64,000 nucleotides of DNA, from positions 62,001-126,000 of the forward strand of contig NZ_VCIX01000077.1 of the NCBI RefSeq assembly GCF_006345825.1, in the 5' to 3' direction. The position numbers were made by a program, and so were the translations under genes. This document shows positions 51,520-61,700 of this stretch, one piece after another. How positions within the stretch are numbered: the stretch's first letter is position 1; each line of letters opens with the position of its first letter. This DNA comes from Paenibacillus paridis (GTDB taxonomy: Bacteria > Bacillota > Bacilli > Paenibacillales > Paenibacillaceae). The notes below the pieces were generated by a model. The model had not been told where the DNA came from and ran no database searches. It saw only the letters and a list, made by a program, of their open reading frames with translations.

Positions 51520-53136
51520 TTATTTCCAAAGCTCCACGCGTTCTTTGTAATTTGTTGTGAAAATAGCTTCAACCTTTTCGTCGCCCGCAGCTTTCATATC
51601 GCTTAACATTTTGTCAAAGATGCTGCCCGCTTCTTCCGGTGTCTTAGCCATAATCGCTTTTGTCAGGGCTTGCTTCGTAATATCATTCACCTTTTGTTCA
51701 TTCAGCGCTTCAACCGTGCCGCCTTGAGGCCCAAGGGCGTCAAAGAGGACCGTATCATAGACCGAATCGGATAGGTTCTTGATTGCCATCTGATCCACTA
51801 CGCCACGCTCGTAACGGCCTGCCAGGTCATACGGAGTTCCGTCGGAGCCTTTGCCGTTCTTGATGAACCACGTCCATTTGCGGATACCTGTTGACTTCGC
51901 GTAGTTGTTAAAATCATTTTTGAAGCCTTCCAATACTTCTGGGCGAGGTGTGCGTTTGCCATCCTTCATATCCCAGTGCTCGCCTTCAACGCCCCACATA
52001 AGCAGGTATTGGCCTTCTTCGCTCGCAAGGAAGTTCATGAACTTCATCGTACGTTCTGCGTTTTTGTTTTTCTTCGTAATTGTAATGGCATCCCAGCCTA
52101 GTGAGCTGCGGCCGCCGTAAGTGGTTTGACCAGGGTCTACGCCGTCAGCTACCACTTTGTAAGGGAACAATTGCGACTGCTCGCCACGGTCTTTCAACAA
52201 AATCGTATTGGCAGCGCCTGGATCCCAATAAGAGCCGGTGGAAGCAAAGACAGTACCTGTTGCTAGCTTCTGTTCCCAAACCTGCTTCTTGTTAATTGCC
52301 CATTCTTTGTCAAGCAATCCGCTGCGGTATAGATCATTCATGTACATAACCATTTCACGGTATTTAGGGTCTTTGACATCGAACTGGATTTGGCCATTGT
52401 TCTCGTAGAATTGCTTCAGCCCGAACATTCCTTTGAATGTGCCAAACGATCCGCCGAAGTTTTCTCCATCCATCGTAAGCGCTGTCGAGTCCTTGCCTTC
52501 AATCGTCGGATATTTTGCTTTGAAATCCTGCAGCAGCTGCTTGAACTCGGAAGCAGTGAACGGCACGCCGCCTTCAGCCTTGTCAGGAGCAAGCTCCTTC
52601 AAAATATCTTTACGGATGTTGAAGCCGTAAACCGGTTCATTTTCAACGCCATACCAATTGGAGAGGTAATAGTTTTTGCCATCCTTGTAGCGTGTTTTAT
52701 TCAGTACGTCGCCGTACATCGTCGTTACGTCAGGACCATATTTTTCGATGAGTTCATTTAACGGGATAATTGCCCCTGATTCGATATATTTATTAACCAG
52801 GTCACTTCTGCGGTCAAACAAGATCATGTCCGGCAAATCGTCGCTCGCCAACATCAGATTGAGCTTCTCCGCGGGATTTCCCGTCGGCTGTTGAATTTCT
52901 ATCGTAATGCCCGTACGCTTCGTAATTTCCGACGCTACCGCATTCGTGAATTTATCGCCAGTGTTCTTATCGAAGAAAGTAAGCGTAAGCGGTTCGGTAG
53001 AGTCTGCACCTTCGGCTGCATTGCCTTCGGGCGCTGTCTCTCCGTTATTCTTCGTATTATTGGAGCCACAAGCGGATAAAGCCGTAATCACAACGATAAC
53101 GCTTAGAAACATAACTAGCCATTTTTTCATCTTCAT
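51520..53136 (-). CDS. LplA-type sugar ABC transporter substrate-binding lipoprotein (module 3)
   Basis: A 538-residue lipoprotein; the signal peptide ends in LSAC (Cys23), followed by an Asn/Glu/Ala linker. Family landmarks are LTFFDKNTGDKFTNAVASEI near residue 52, the two-lobe hinge region, and KFMNFLASEEGQYLLMWG near 370. It follows the two permease genes in lplB-lplC-lplA order. Adjacent alpha-galactosidase-like genes suggest alpha-galactosides such as the raffinose family as ligand, an inference. AAGGGGGA upstream of the ATG. Confidence 0.92.
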   Translation of the reverse strand: MKMKKWLVMFLSVIVVITALSACGSNNTKNNGETAPEGNAAEGADSTEPLTLTFFDKNTGDKFTNAVASEITKRTGITIEIQQPTGNPAEKLNLMLASDDLPDMILFDRRSDLVNKYIESGAIIPLNELIEKYGPDVTTMYGDVLNKTRYKDGKNYYLSNWYGVENEPVYGFNIRKDILKELAPDKAEGGVPFTASEFKQLLQDFKAKYPTIEGKDSTALTMDGENFGGSFGTFKGMFGLKQFYENNGQIQFDVKDPKYREMVMYMNDLYRSGLLDKEWAINKKQVWEQKLATGTVFASTGSYWDPGAANTILLKDRGEQSQLFPYKVVADGVDPGQTTYGGRSSLGWDAITITKKNKNAERTMKFMNFLASEEGQYLLMWGVEGEHWDMKDGKRTPRPEVLEGFKNDFNNYAKSTGIRKWTWFIKNGKGSDGTPYDLAGRYERGVVDQMAIKNLSDSVYDTVLFDALGPQGGTVEALNEQKVNDITKQALTKAIMAKTPEEAGSIFDKMLSDMKAAGDEKVEAIFTTNYKERVELWK

Positions 53137-53236
53137 CGTATAAATCCCCCTTGTACGTGATCTTATTATAGTACAATTTCACCAAAAATCATTTCCGCTA
53201 GCGTTCGCATCACCCCCTATCATAACTTCGTACCGG

Positions 53237-54124
53237 TTAGCTCTTTACAGCACCAAGCGTCATGCCTTTAACGAAGTACTTTTGAAGGAACGGATACACC
53301 ATCAAAATAGGGAGCGTCGCGACCATTGTCGCTGCCATCCGAATCGTATCCGGCGATACCGCCATCCGTTTGGATGCATCGGCAAGCTGCTGCGCATCGC
53401 CAACCATTGCCCCCGTCTGGTATTGGTTCAAAATTTTCACCAAAACCGCCTGCAGCGTTTTCAAATCCGCGCTATACGTGAAGACGTATGAATCGAACCA
53501 GGAATTCCAGTGCATGATTGCCGTGAACATCCCAATGGTTGCAAGCACCGGCGTCGTCAGCGGCAAAATAATTTTAAAGAAAATTTGCATGTAATTGGCG
53601 CCATCCATTTTGGCCGACTCGTCCAGCTCCTGAGGCAGCTGCTGCATAAAGGTCCGCACGATAATCATATAGAAGACGTTCATCATGCTTGGCAAAATAA
53701 ATACCATAAAGTTGTCTATTAGATGCAGGCTCTTCAGAACCATGTAGTAAGGAATCAGTCCACCGCCAAAATACATCGTAAACACGAAGTACAGCGACCA
53801 GAAACGGTTCCCTACAAGCTCCTTCTTGCTGAGCGAGAACGCCAGCATGCTGATGACTACGACGGCGAGCGGCGTACCGACAAGCGTCCGCAGCACTGTA
53901 ACTTTAATGGCCGCCCAAATCTCGCTATCGTTCAAAATTTGCTGATAGCTCGCCAAGCTGAAATCTCTCGGCCACAAATATAAATTCCCCCGCAGCGTAT
54001 CCTCGGCGCTGTTTAGCGAGATAATGAAAATATTCCAGAACGGATAAAAAGTGACGATAAATACCGCGATGATAAATAAGTAAACGCCGGACATAAACAG
54101 AAAATCATTTTTGGACTTGATCAT
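53237..54124 (-). CDS. LplC/YtcP-type sugar ABC permease (module 3)
   Basis: A 295-residue CUT1 permease with six helices, EAA loop DESAKMDGANYMQIFFKIIL near residue 170, and the typical C-terminus QKYFVKGMTLGAVKS. It starts 24 nt after the LplB-type gene, with GAGGAG before the ATG. ATPase expected in trans. Confidence 0.93.
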   Translation of the reverse strand: MIKSKNDFLFMSGVYLFIIAVFIVTFYPFWNIFIISLNSAEDTLRGNLYLWPRDFSLASYQQILNDSEIWAAIKVTVLRTLVGTPLAVVVISMLAFSLSKKELVGNRFWSLYFVFTMYFGGGLIPYYMVLKSLHLIDNFMVFILPSMMNVFYMIIVRTFMQQLPQELDESAKMDGANYMQIFFKIILPLTTPVLATIGMFTAIMHWNSWFDSYVFTYSADLKTLQAVLVKILNQYQTGAMVGDAQQLADASKRMAVSPDTIRMAATMVATLPILMVYPFLQKYFVKGMTLGAVKS

Positions 54125-54148
54125 AGCGTGATCTCCTCTTCCTTTTTA

Positions 54149-55138
54149 CTAGAACAGCGACTGCTCATTCATTTTTTTGGCCATCGTGTTAACGCTTAAG
54201 ACAAGGATGAATGCGACGACTGATTTGAATAAACCGACTGCTGCACCGTAAGAGAACATCCCGTTTTGCAAACCGTATTTGTACGTATACGTATCGATAA
54301 CTTCCGAATATTGCAGGACCGTATTGTTTTGCAGCAAAAATTGTTGGTCAAATCCGGCATTCAGAATGCCGCCGACAGCAAGAATCGCGAGAATAATAAC
54401 GGTCGGTTTGATCGATGGCAGCGTAATGTGAACAATTTGTTTAAGCCGGCTTGCCCCGTCAACCTTTGCGACCTCATATAGCTCTGGGTTAATTGCCGAT
54501 ATGGCTGCCAGGTACATAATGGCGTTAAAGCCCATATCCTTCCACGTATTGGAGATAGCGATGATCCACCAGAACAATGGCCCTTTTTGCATAAATTGAA
54601 TCGGCTCATCGATGAAGCCAAGCCCGGTCAAAATATTGTTAAGCACGCCCCCGGAGGAGAGCACCGTAATAATGATGTTTGCCGCGATGACCCATGAAAT
54701 AAAGTGAGGCATATAAGATACCGTTTGAAAGGTTTTCTTGAACCATCCGTTCTTCAGCTCATTAATCATGAGCGCCAACAGGATCGGCATGGGGAAACCG
54801 AACAGCAAGGATAAGAAGCTTTGGGCGAGCGTGTTGCGCATAACCCTATAAAAATCGCCATTCGTAAAGAAATAATTGAACCATTCGAGACCAACAAACT
54901 CTGTTGTGAAAAATTGGCCAAAGAATGAGCCGCCGCCCGGCGAGTAATTAATGAAGGCCATGTATAAGCCAAACATTGGTACGTAAGAAAATAACAGTGT
55001 GACGACTAAGGCCGGCAGCATCAGCACATACAATAGCCGCTGCTCCTTCAATCTTCCCCATACATTCGATTTTCCGATTTTCCGCTTCCCTTGTGGTGGG
55101 ACCGATTTACTTGGTTCCGCTTTCATTATTGATTCCAT
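54149..55138 (-). CDS. LplB-type sugar ABC permease (module 3)
   Basis: A 329-residue CUT1 permease with a basic cytosolic N-terminus, six helices, YVPMFGLYMAFINYSPGGG near residue 53 and the EAA loop YEVAKVDGASRLKQIVHITL near residue 220. An upstream in-frame ATG (55180) overlaps the -10 box; AGGAGG seven bases before the ATG at 55138 decides the start. First gene of the importer operon, divergent from the regulator pair. Confidence 0.92.
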   Translation of the reverse strand: MESIMKAEPSKSVPPQGKRKIGKSNVWGRLKEQRLLYVLMLPALVVTLLFSYVPMFGLYMAFINYSPGGGSFFGQFFTTEFVGLEWFNYFFTNGDFYRVMRNTLAQSFLSLLFGFPMPILLALMINELKNGWFKKTFQTVSYMPHFISWVIAANIIITVLSSGGVLNNILTGLGFIDEPIQFMQKGPLFWWIIAISNTWKDMGFNAIMYLAAISAINPELYEVAKVDGASRLKQIVHITLPSIKPTVIILAILAVGGILNAGFDQQFLLQNNTVLQYSEVIDTYTYKYGLQNGMFSYGAAVGLFKSVVAFILVLSVNTMAKKMNEQSLF

Positions 55139-55178
55139 TTTATAGCCTCCTGCCAGTCTTGCGTTGCTTTGTGTTTTC

Positions 55179-55184
55179 ATTATA
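55179..55184 (-). promoter_or_regulatory. -10 box of module 3 importer promoter
   Basis: Perfect TATAAT on the minus strand about 45 bp before the start codon. The hexamer 17 bp upstream (TAGAAT) is not a -35 match, so activation by the divergent AraC-type response regulator is likely. The 55139-55331 spacer must also hold the regulator promoter, which I could not place. Confidence 0.45.
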
Positions 55185-55331
55185 GGTCTGGCGAGCCGCT
55201 CATTCTATACAAGCATTTACCGATTCGTAGCTCAAAATGACAATAATCCATTTGCTCCATTGTTGAAATGTATCATAGCGGATAAACTAGTTAGACATCC
55301 TGATACATGAGATAAAAGGTGGGAGACGGGC

Positions 55332-56909
55332 ATGTACAGTATTTTAATCGTAGATGACGAAGTAATAGAGCTAGAGACCATCGAGCATTATGTGCCATGG
55401 GATAAGCTTGGCATTACGGTCGCCGGGACCGCGCGCAACGGCAAAGAAGCGCTGGCCAGGCTGGCAGAGCTGAAGCCTGACATTATTTTGACGGATGTTC
55501 GCATGCCGATCATGGACGGCCTCGAGTTTGGGCGAAGAGCCAAGCAAATGGATAAGAATGTGAAAATCATCTATTTAAGCGGCCATAACGAGTTTCAATA
55601 TATAAAGGCGGCGCTCAATATTGAAGCGACCGGCTATTTATTAAAGCCGATTGATATGGAAGAGCTGCTCGCGCTGCTTGAGAAAGTGAAGAAAAAATGC
55701 GAGGAGGATCAACTGGCAGATCAAGGAGGCGAATGGGTGCGGGAGAAGCTCATGATGCGATTAATCAGCGAGAGCAATCCTCTCCTCCGACAAGAATGGA
55801 GCCAGAAGTGGGAGCGCAGCGCCAGCGACTTTGTTCCGGGCAAAGAATATGAGTCCGCTTACATTACCTTTGACCCGTCGCCAGAGTACAGCGGTCCTGC
55901 ACCCTTGCCGACAGATGCCTACCCTGCGGACCGAACGGAATTTGTCCGGGCGATCGCCAGGCGTACCTGGGCATCCTTCACCCTTGTAGAAGCTGCGCCG
56001 CTTGCTCTGTTTATTCTTCTCCAATGGAAAAACGAACGGCCTTCTGCAGTCGCGAGTAGCGCTTTCTGGGAAGATTTCCACGCTCAGCTCGCTTCCTCCT
56101 TCGGCTGCCAGGTTACGATTGGCTTGTCTGCGCCGCAATCGGAGGTGGACAAAATCTGGGAAACGTATATGCAGGCCCGCTCCTCTAATGAAGAAAAATT
56201 TTATAGGCTGACCGGAGGCGTGATGCGTACCGACCAGCTTCTGCCTACGGTGCAATCGGATAAAGACGTTGAGCAGACTTCGGCGAAGCTTGCCGCTGCT
56301 ATTCAAGCGGGAGATTTCGAGCAAGTCCAGCAGGAGCTTGAGCTACTCTTCGGCTCGATTCGGGAGGAGCGGATGGAGCGGAATTTTGTCATCCGGGCGG
56401 TAATTCGGCTGCTGACCACGCTGGAGCAGCATTTCTCCATGCTTCTGGCAGGCGCGCTTAAGGAGCTTCTGTTAGCAGACCATTGGAAAGCAATCTCTGC
56501 AATGAGTTCTATTGCGCATATGCAAGCCTATGTCCTACATTTTTGCGACGAAATGAGAAAAGCCGCCAGCGAGCGAGAAGTCGACCGCAATCAGGCGATT
56601 GCCGAGCAAATCGTAAGGCTGATCGCGGAACGGCATCACTTGCCGCTGACCGTTGAAGAGATTGCCAAGGAGGTTTACCTCTCCCCTAACTATATCCGCT
56701 CCATATTTAAGGAAAAGATGGGCGAGACTATCCTTGACTATTTAACCAAGGTAAGAATCAATCATGCGGCTGAGCTGCTGAAGGATAAAGCGCTTAAGGT
56801 GCGCGAGGTCGCCCACAGCGTAGGTTATGAGAACGTGTCCTACTTCTGCTCGGTTTTTCAAAAGCACCGAGGCAGCACGCCAAACGAATTTCGCAAAATG
56901 TATTTTTAA
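55332..56909 (+). CDS. YesN-type AraC-family response regulator (module 3)
   Basis: A 525-residue regulator with receiver domain 1-120 (Asp55 in ILTDVRMPIMDG, Lys in YLLKPIDM), a divergent central region, and the AraC double helix-turn-helix at about 425-525 (VYLSPNYIRSIFKEKMGETI; final NVSYFCSVFQKHRGSTPNEF). Transcribed away from the importer it probably controls. The kinase gene follows after 16 nt. Confidence 0.93.
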   Translation: MYSILIVDDEVIELETIEHYVPWDKLGITVAGTARNGKEALARLAELKPDIILTDVRMPIMDGLEFGRRAKQMDKNVKIIYLSGHNEFQYIKAALNIEATGYLLKPIDMEELLALLEKVKKKCEEDQLADQGGEWVREKLMMRLISESNPLLRQEWSQKWERSASDFVPGKEYESAYITFDPSPEYSGPAPLPTDAYPADRTEFVRAIARRTWASFTLVEAAPLALFILLQWKNERPSAVASSAFWEDFHAQLASSFGCQVTIGLSAPQSEVDKIWETYMQARSSNEEKFYRLTGGVMRTDQLLPTVQSDKDVEQTSAKLAAAIQAGDFEQVQQELELLFGSIREERMERNFVIRAVIRLLTTLEQHFSMLLAGALKELLLADHWKAISAMSSIAHMQAYVLHFCDEMRKAASEREVDRNQAIAEQIVRLIAERHHLPLTVEEIAKEVYLSPNYIRSIFKEKMGETILDYLTKVRINHAAELLKDKALKVREVAHSVGYENVSYFCSVFQKHRGSTPNEFRKMYF

Positions 56910-56925
56910 GCTGGGGTGAACAAGC

Positions 56926-58683
56926 ATGAAACGGCTAACGGGCTGGTTTACCAGGCCCTTCAATAATTTACGGCTGAGAGAAAAGCTGTTTGTCATGTTT
57001 TTATTAGGCGCGATTATCCCTCTGTTATTTTTCGTATTATATTCTTATCAAACGATCAAGAGCGAGCTATCCGACCAAATGTACACGAATTCAGTCTCGT
57101 CGATTGCCCAAATCAATTCCAATCTGGAAAATAAGCTGGACACCTATACCAAGCTTTCGGCGACGATGTACCTGAACAGCACGCTTCGTGCCTATTTGAC
57201 AACGAATTACTCTATCGATCCTTCCATGTATGTGGATGCTTATCAGTACATTAACAGCACCTTCTCCAATATGCTGACAACGAACCCCGATATCAAATCG
57301 ATTTCGGTTTATATCAATAACGATTCGCTTCCAACGGACGATATCTATATCCGAAGAATGGATGACGAATTCCGAAAATCCGACGTGTACCGTTCATTGC
57401 TTAACACCTACGGGAACGTCCGGTTCGTCTCGACTCCGCCCGTCGTCGACCAGCCGTCTATGTTTACGCTGGCACGGATGCTGAATATCGGCAAGCTGGA
57501 TACCGTATACGGCATACTGACGATTAACATTTTGGAATCCGATATCTATCGCCTAATGGAGAAAGAAACGTCTGACAAGACGGTACTCATCGTCAACGAG
57601 CATGGCAAGATCATGTCCACGAAGGACAAGAGCATGCTCAACCGTCCATTGACGGAATATATAAAGGAACCTTTTCCCGCAGCAAGCGAAGGACGGTTTG
57701 ACAGCAGCTTTAACGGGCAAAAAGTGCTTGTCGTCTACAATACGACCAAATTTGGCTGGAAGAGCGTCTCGCTCGTTCCCTACAGCAGCTTCCTGTCCAA
57801 AGCAGACAGCACCGCAAAACGGATCTTGATCTTTGCCCTTATCAGCTTTGGGGTGATGGCCATCCTTATTTATGTCACAGCCCGGTTATTCACTAAACGC
57901 GTCGAATATCTCGTTGGCATCATTCGAAGAATCGAGAAGGAAGAATTTGATTTTGTAGATATCCGGCCGCTCGGGCGGGATGAGATTGGGCAGCTCGGCA
58001 ATGTGCTGCGCAAAATGTCACAGCGGCTCAACAATTTAATATCCGACGTTTACAAGAAGGAAATCGACAAGCGCGAAGCAGAAATGAACGTCCTGCAAGC
58101 CCAAATCAATCCTCATTTCCTCTACAATACGCTCGCGTCCATCTCATCGCTTGCCATTCGCAATTCCGATCCTCGAATGAACAAGATGGTGACGGACTTA
58201 GCCAAGTTTTATCGCATTTCCCTCAATAAAGGAAAGAACCGTATTTCGATCCACGAGGAGGTGCAGCTTACCCGTTATTACGTAGCCATTCAACAAGTAA
58301 GGTTCGGCGACCTGATTCGCGTTCATTATCAGATTGAGGAGGCTGTCCTGCCGTGCTCGATCGTGAAGCTGACGCTTCAGCCTTTTGTTGAAAATGCGAT
58401 GAATCACGCCATTTGGGACGATCAGCTGGGCATTACGATCATGATTAAAGCTTACGCCGAGGGGCCTGATGTCGTGCTGAAAATTATCGATGACGGCATG
58501 GGCATGCGTATGAACGGCAAAAGCGCTAGGGAGCTCCCCGTAAGCGGGGATACGTTGTCTGGCTATGGCATACGCAACGTGGACAACCGAATAAAGCTGC
58601 TCTATGGCGACTCCTACGGCGTTTCCATTTACAGCAGGCTTGGAATTGGGACAACCGTTACCATTCGTATCCCGGGCCGCTGA
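56926..58683 (+). CDS. YesM-type sensor histidine kinase (module 3)
   Basis: A 585-residue kinase: helices at about 22-44 and 302-323, an extracellular sensor region, HAMP, QINPHFLYNTLASISS with the phospho-acceptor His near residue 400, and an ATPase domain with DDGMGMRMNG and GYGIRNVDNRIKLLYG. It forms a plus-strand operon with the response regulator; together with the divergent importer and the flanking glycosidases this makes a self-contained sugar-response module. Confidence 0.93.
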   Translation: MKRLTGWFTRPFNNLRLREKLFVMFLLGAIIPLLFFVLYSYQTIKSELSDQMYTNSVSSIAQINSNLENKLDTYTKLSATMYLNSTLRAYLTTNYSIDPSMYVDAYQYINSTFSNMLTTNPDIKSISVYINNDSLPTDDIYIRRMDDEFRKSDVYRSLLNTYGNVRFVSTPPVVDQPSMFTLARMLNIGKLDTVYGILTINILESDIYRLMEKETSDKTVLIVNEHGKIMSTKDKSMLNRPLTEYIKEPFPAASEGRFDSSFNGQKVLVVYNTTKFGWKSVSLVPYSSFLSKADSTAKRILIFALISFGVMAILIYVTARLFTKRVEYLVGIIRRIEKEEFDFVDIRPLGRDEIGQLGNVLRKMSQRLNNLISDVYKKEIDKREAEMNVLQAQINPHFLYNTLASISSLAIRNSDPRMNKMVTDLAKFYRISLNKGKNRISIHEEVQLTRYYVAIQQVRFGDLIRVHYQIEEAVLPCSIVKLTLQPFVENAMNHAIWDDQLGITIMIKAYAEGPDVVLKIIDDGMGMRMNGKSARELPVSGDTLSGYGIRNVDNRIKLLYGDSYGVSIYSRLGIGTTVTIRIPGR

Positions 58684-58703
58684 TCGTCTTACACGCAGGC
58701 AAG

Positions 58704-58739
58704 GAAGAACCCCTCAAGCAGCAGCTTGAGGGGTTCTTC
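58704..58739. terminator. Bidirectional hairpin between convergent genes
   Basis: A perfect 16-bp stem GAAGAACCCCTCAAGC/GCTTGAGGGGTTCTTC with a 4-nt loop lies between the kinase stop and the convergent glycosidase stop. The T content after the stem is modest on both strands. Confidence 0.7.
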
Positions 58740-58778
58740 AGGTTTGGGGCAGCTCGGCCGATTCCGGCCGACACGGCA

Positions 58779-61700
58779 TTATTTTACGGTAATTTTATAC
58801 AGCTTCGATTGCGCGCCGCTTAGCTCTACCTTCAATTGTCCGGTAACCTGGCTTGATGCATTCGACCACAAGTCGACAACCTTGGCTTTCGACGCGGAAG
58901 GGATGCCCGCACGTTTGAAATCTATCGTCTTGCTGGTTGCCTCATTCGTGTAGTTGAACACAGCAACGTAATAGTCTTTCCCGTCCCGCTTCACGAACGT
59001 ATCCGCCGCTCCTGTGCCGGTATTGCCTTCAACAGGCTGGAACGCCTGCCCTTTCAGCGCGACTTCATTGACTTGCTTGTTCGTAAGCAGCTTCTTCATT
59101 AAATCCTGTGCCGCCGGATTACTCACATCATCCGAATTCAGAAATACCGTTCCAGAAATGACAGCGGCATTCACCCGAGTCTGCGCAGCCTCGAAAGAAC
59201 CGCCCTTCGCTAGTGTCATATAATCCGGATCTGTGTACGGATAAATCGTTCCGTCCTGCCACCAGCCGTAGGTCAAATTGTTCAATTGATACTCCGTCTT
59301 GCTCAGGGTACCGTCAATATCGCAGGAGATCCTTCTTGCATGGGCATATTGGCTAGGGAATAACGGTGCGATAGAGGCGCTAATGAACATTTTCCCGCCT
59401 AGTACTTTGTTGATATGGGCCATGCCTTGATTGTAGGCTTCTATGCCGGTTTGTACCTTCGGATCAAAATGCTTTCCTTCGAATGAACCATGGCTTAAGA
59501 AATCAATTTTGATAAATTCATAGCCGTAATCTAGGAAACGTTTGAAATAATACTCGATACGCTGCTTCGAGCCTGGGTGGGTGGGGTCAATGGCATAAGC
59601 ACCGTCCACCTTCGGCAGAGGATTGCCATTCAGGTCTCGCAAAATAATATCCCCGTACTTGTACTTCCCGTTCGTGCCTTCAACAAGCTGATCCATATTA
59701 TCGCCCCAATAGACGAATGGGCCATAATAAATGCCTGCTTTTTGCCCGTTCTTATTAATGACCTTGACGATTTGCTTAAGCTCCTGCTCGGATAGGTTAT
59801 CCCAATAAGAGTCCATATTGATATAAACATTGCCTTTATTGCTGAACGAAGACTTTTGCAAATTTTTCTTAAAGAAATCGGATACAGCTACAACCTTGTC
59901 GTAGCTTAGGTCGCTCTCATAGGCTCCCCAGCTGTTCCAGCCGACCGGAACGCCTTTCGGCACGTCGTGCTTGAACGCAAGCGGTGGCGCAACAGCGGCA
60001 TTCGCCTGCCCGAAGCTCTCTAGCCCTGTGCGGTAATCGGCATAGTAGCCGACAAGAATTTGCGGTGAGGTGATCGTCTTGCCGGACACCTTGCCGTGGG
60101 CGATGCTGTCATGCGTTGACGTGGAAGACGTGAAGCCGCCGTACACCTTTAGCTTATTCAATCGGTCGTTAGATCCGCTCCAATATATGCCTGTTTTCCA
60201 TTGGTCATGGGTCACCGAACCAATAACGAGACCGCTGCGGCTTGCATTGTCATAGATTGCCGTTAATTCCGAGCTCACATAGTTATGATTGTTGAGGCTC
60301 GTATTTATCGTACGCGCTTGATAGCGGGACCACGCATCGTTGTCAAAAGGAGCTACAAGCACACGGTTATCCGAATAGCTTCCGAGGTCGACGCCGCCCT
60401 TCGCATTCAGAACCAGCGGGGAAATATCGTTCGTGCTCATTTCTGCATTGCCCGTAACCTGCTGGCTAATTAAAAAATAAACCTTATCTTCATAGATTTG
60501 ATAAATTTGCTTCATTGTCGGTAGGCCGGCCTGACGGTTTTCAATTGTCACCCGGATGCCCTTGCCGTGGCCGTCCTTGATTTTCTCGACCTGCTTCATG
60601 GTGAATTTATGCTCCGCATAGTTGACGCTGTCTAGCTGCTTGTCCAATTGGATGCTGCTATATAGCCCTTTGGCAACGGTCTTGCCATTCCAATCGTACA
60701 TGGCAAGACCGGAGTCCGTATTATAAGTAATTTTGTAGGTGCCATTGGATAGCGTCACGCCTGACTTATGCTGCGCTACTTTAATCGAACCGAATTTGGA
60801 GGCAGCGACCTCCGCTCCGATATTGCCTATGCCATCCACGTTCCCCGGCTCCTCGCCTGGCGCATCAGAACGAATAAGCTCGATTTTATCAATATCCGGC
60901 GACCATCCGCCGTTATCATCGAATACGATCGCGTTGCTTCCCGCTTGCAGCTTAACTTCCATCGTGAACACGCCGAGCGCATCCCAATTTGCCGTAGCTG
61001 GCAAGGAATACGGCTCTGCCTCGCCGTCGTTGACTTTAATCGATACCGCACGCGGGTCGCCGGAAATGTAGCTCACCTTCAGCGTGTAATTGCCTTCGGA
61101 CGGAACGGTAATCTGGTTGAATGTCAGCGTAGACCCGCCCCAAATATCGCCTACCTTCTGATTGCTGGAGCAGGCGGTGTCCGCTTTGCATGCTTTAATG
61201 CCTGCATTGCCTGTTAAAGCGTTTTGAGATGCCTCTGCCTCATAGACTTGTCCGCTTCCAGCCGGCGGCTCATTCGGATCTGTGTCTGAACTAGCAAGAC
61301 GCAGCTCGATTTGGTCAATGTCCGGAGAATAGCCGCCTTGGTCATCGAATTTGATGGTATTCGCGCCTTGCACCAGCTCAAGCTGAAGCTCGTAGACGCC
61401 CCGCGTACTCCAATCTGCGGTTTTGGGCAGATCATAACGATCGCTGGCACCGCCATTCACGCTAACAGCAAAGGATCTTGGGTCGCCGGAGATGTAATGC
61501 ACGGTCATCGTGTACACGCCTGCGGCTGCAACCTGAACAGCATTGAATTGCAGCGTCGATCCTCCCCACAAGCTTCCGACTAGCTGACTGCCTGAGCAGC
61601 CCACGGCTGCTTCGCAGGGCTTCACCTCAGCCTTGCCGGTCAGCGTGTTGCTAGCAGCCTCAGCCTCATAGGTGTAAACGATCTCATTTGTACCTGCTGT

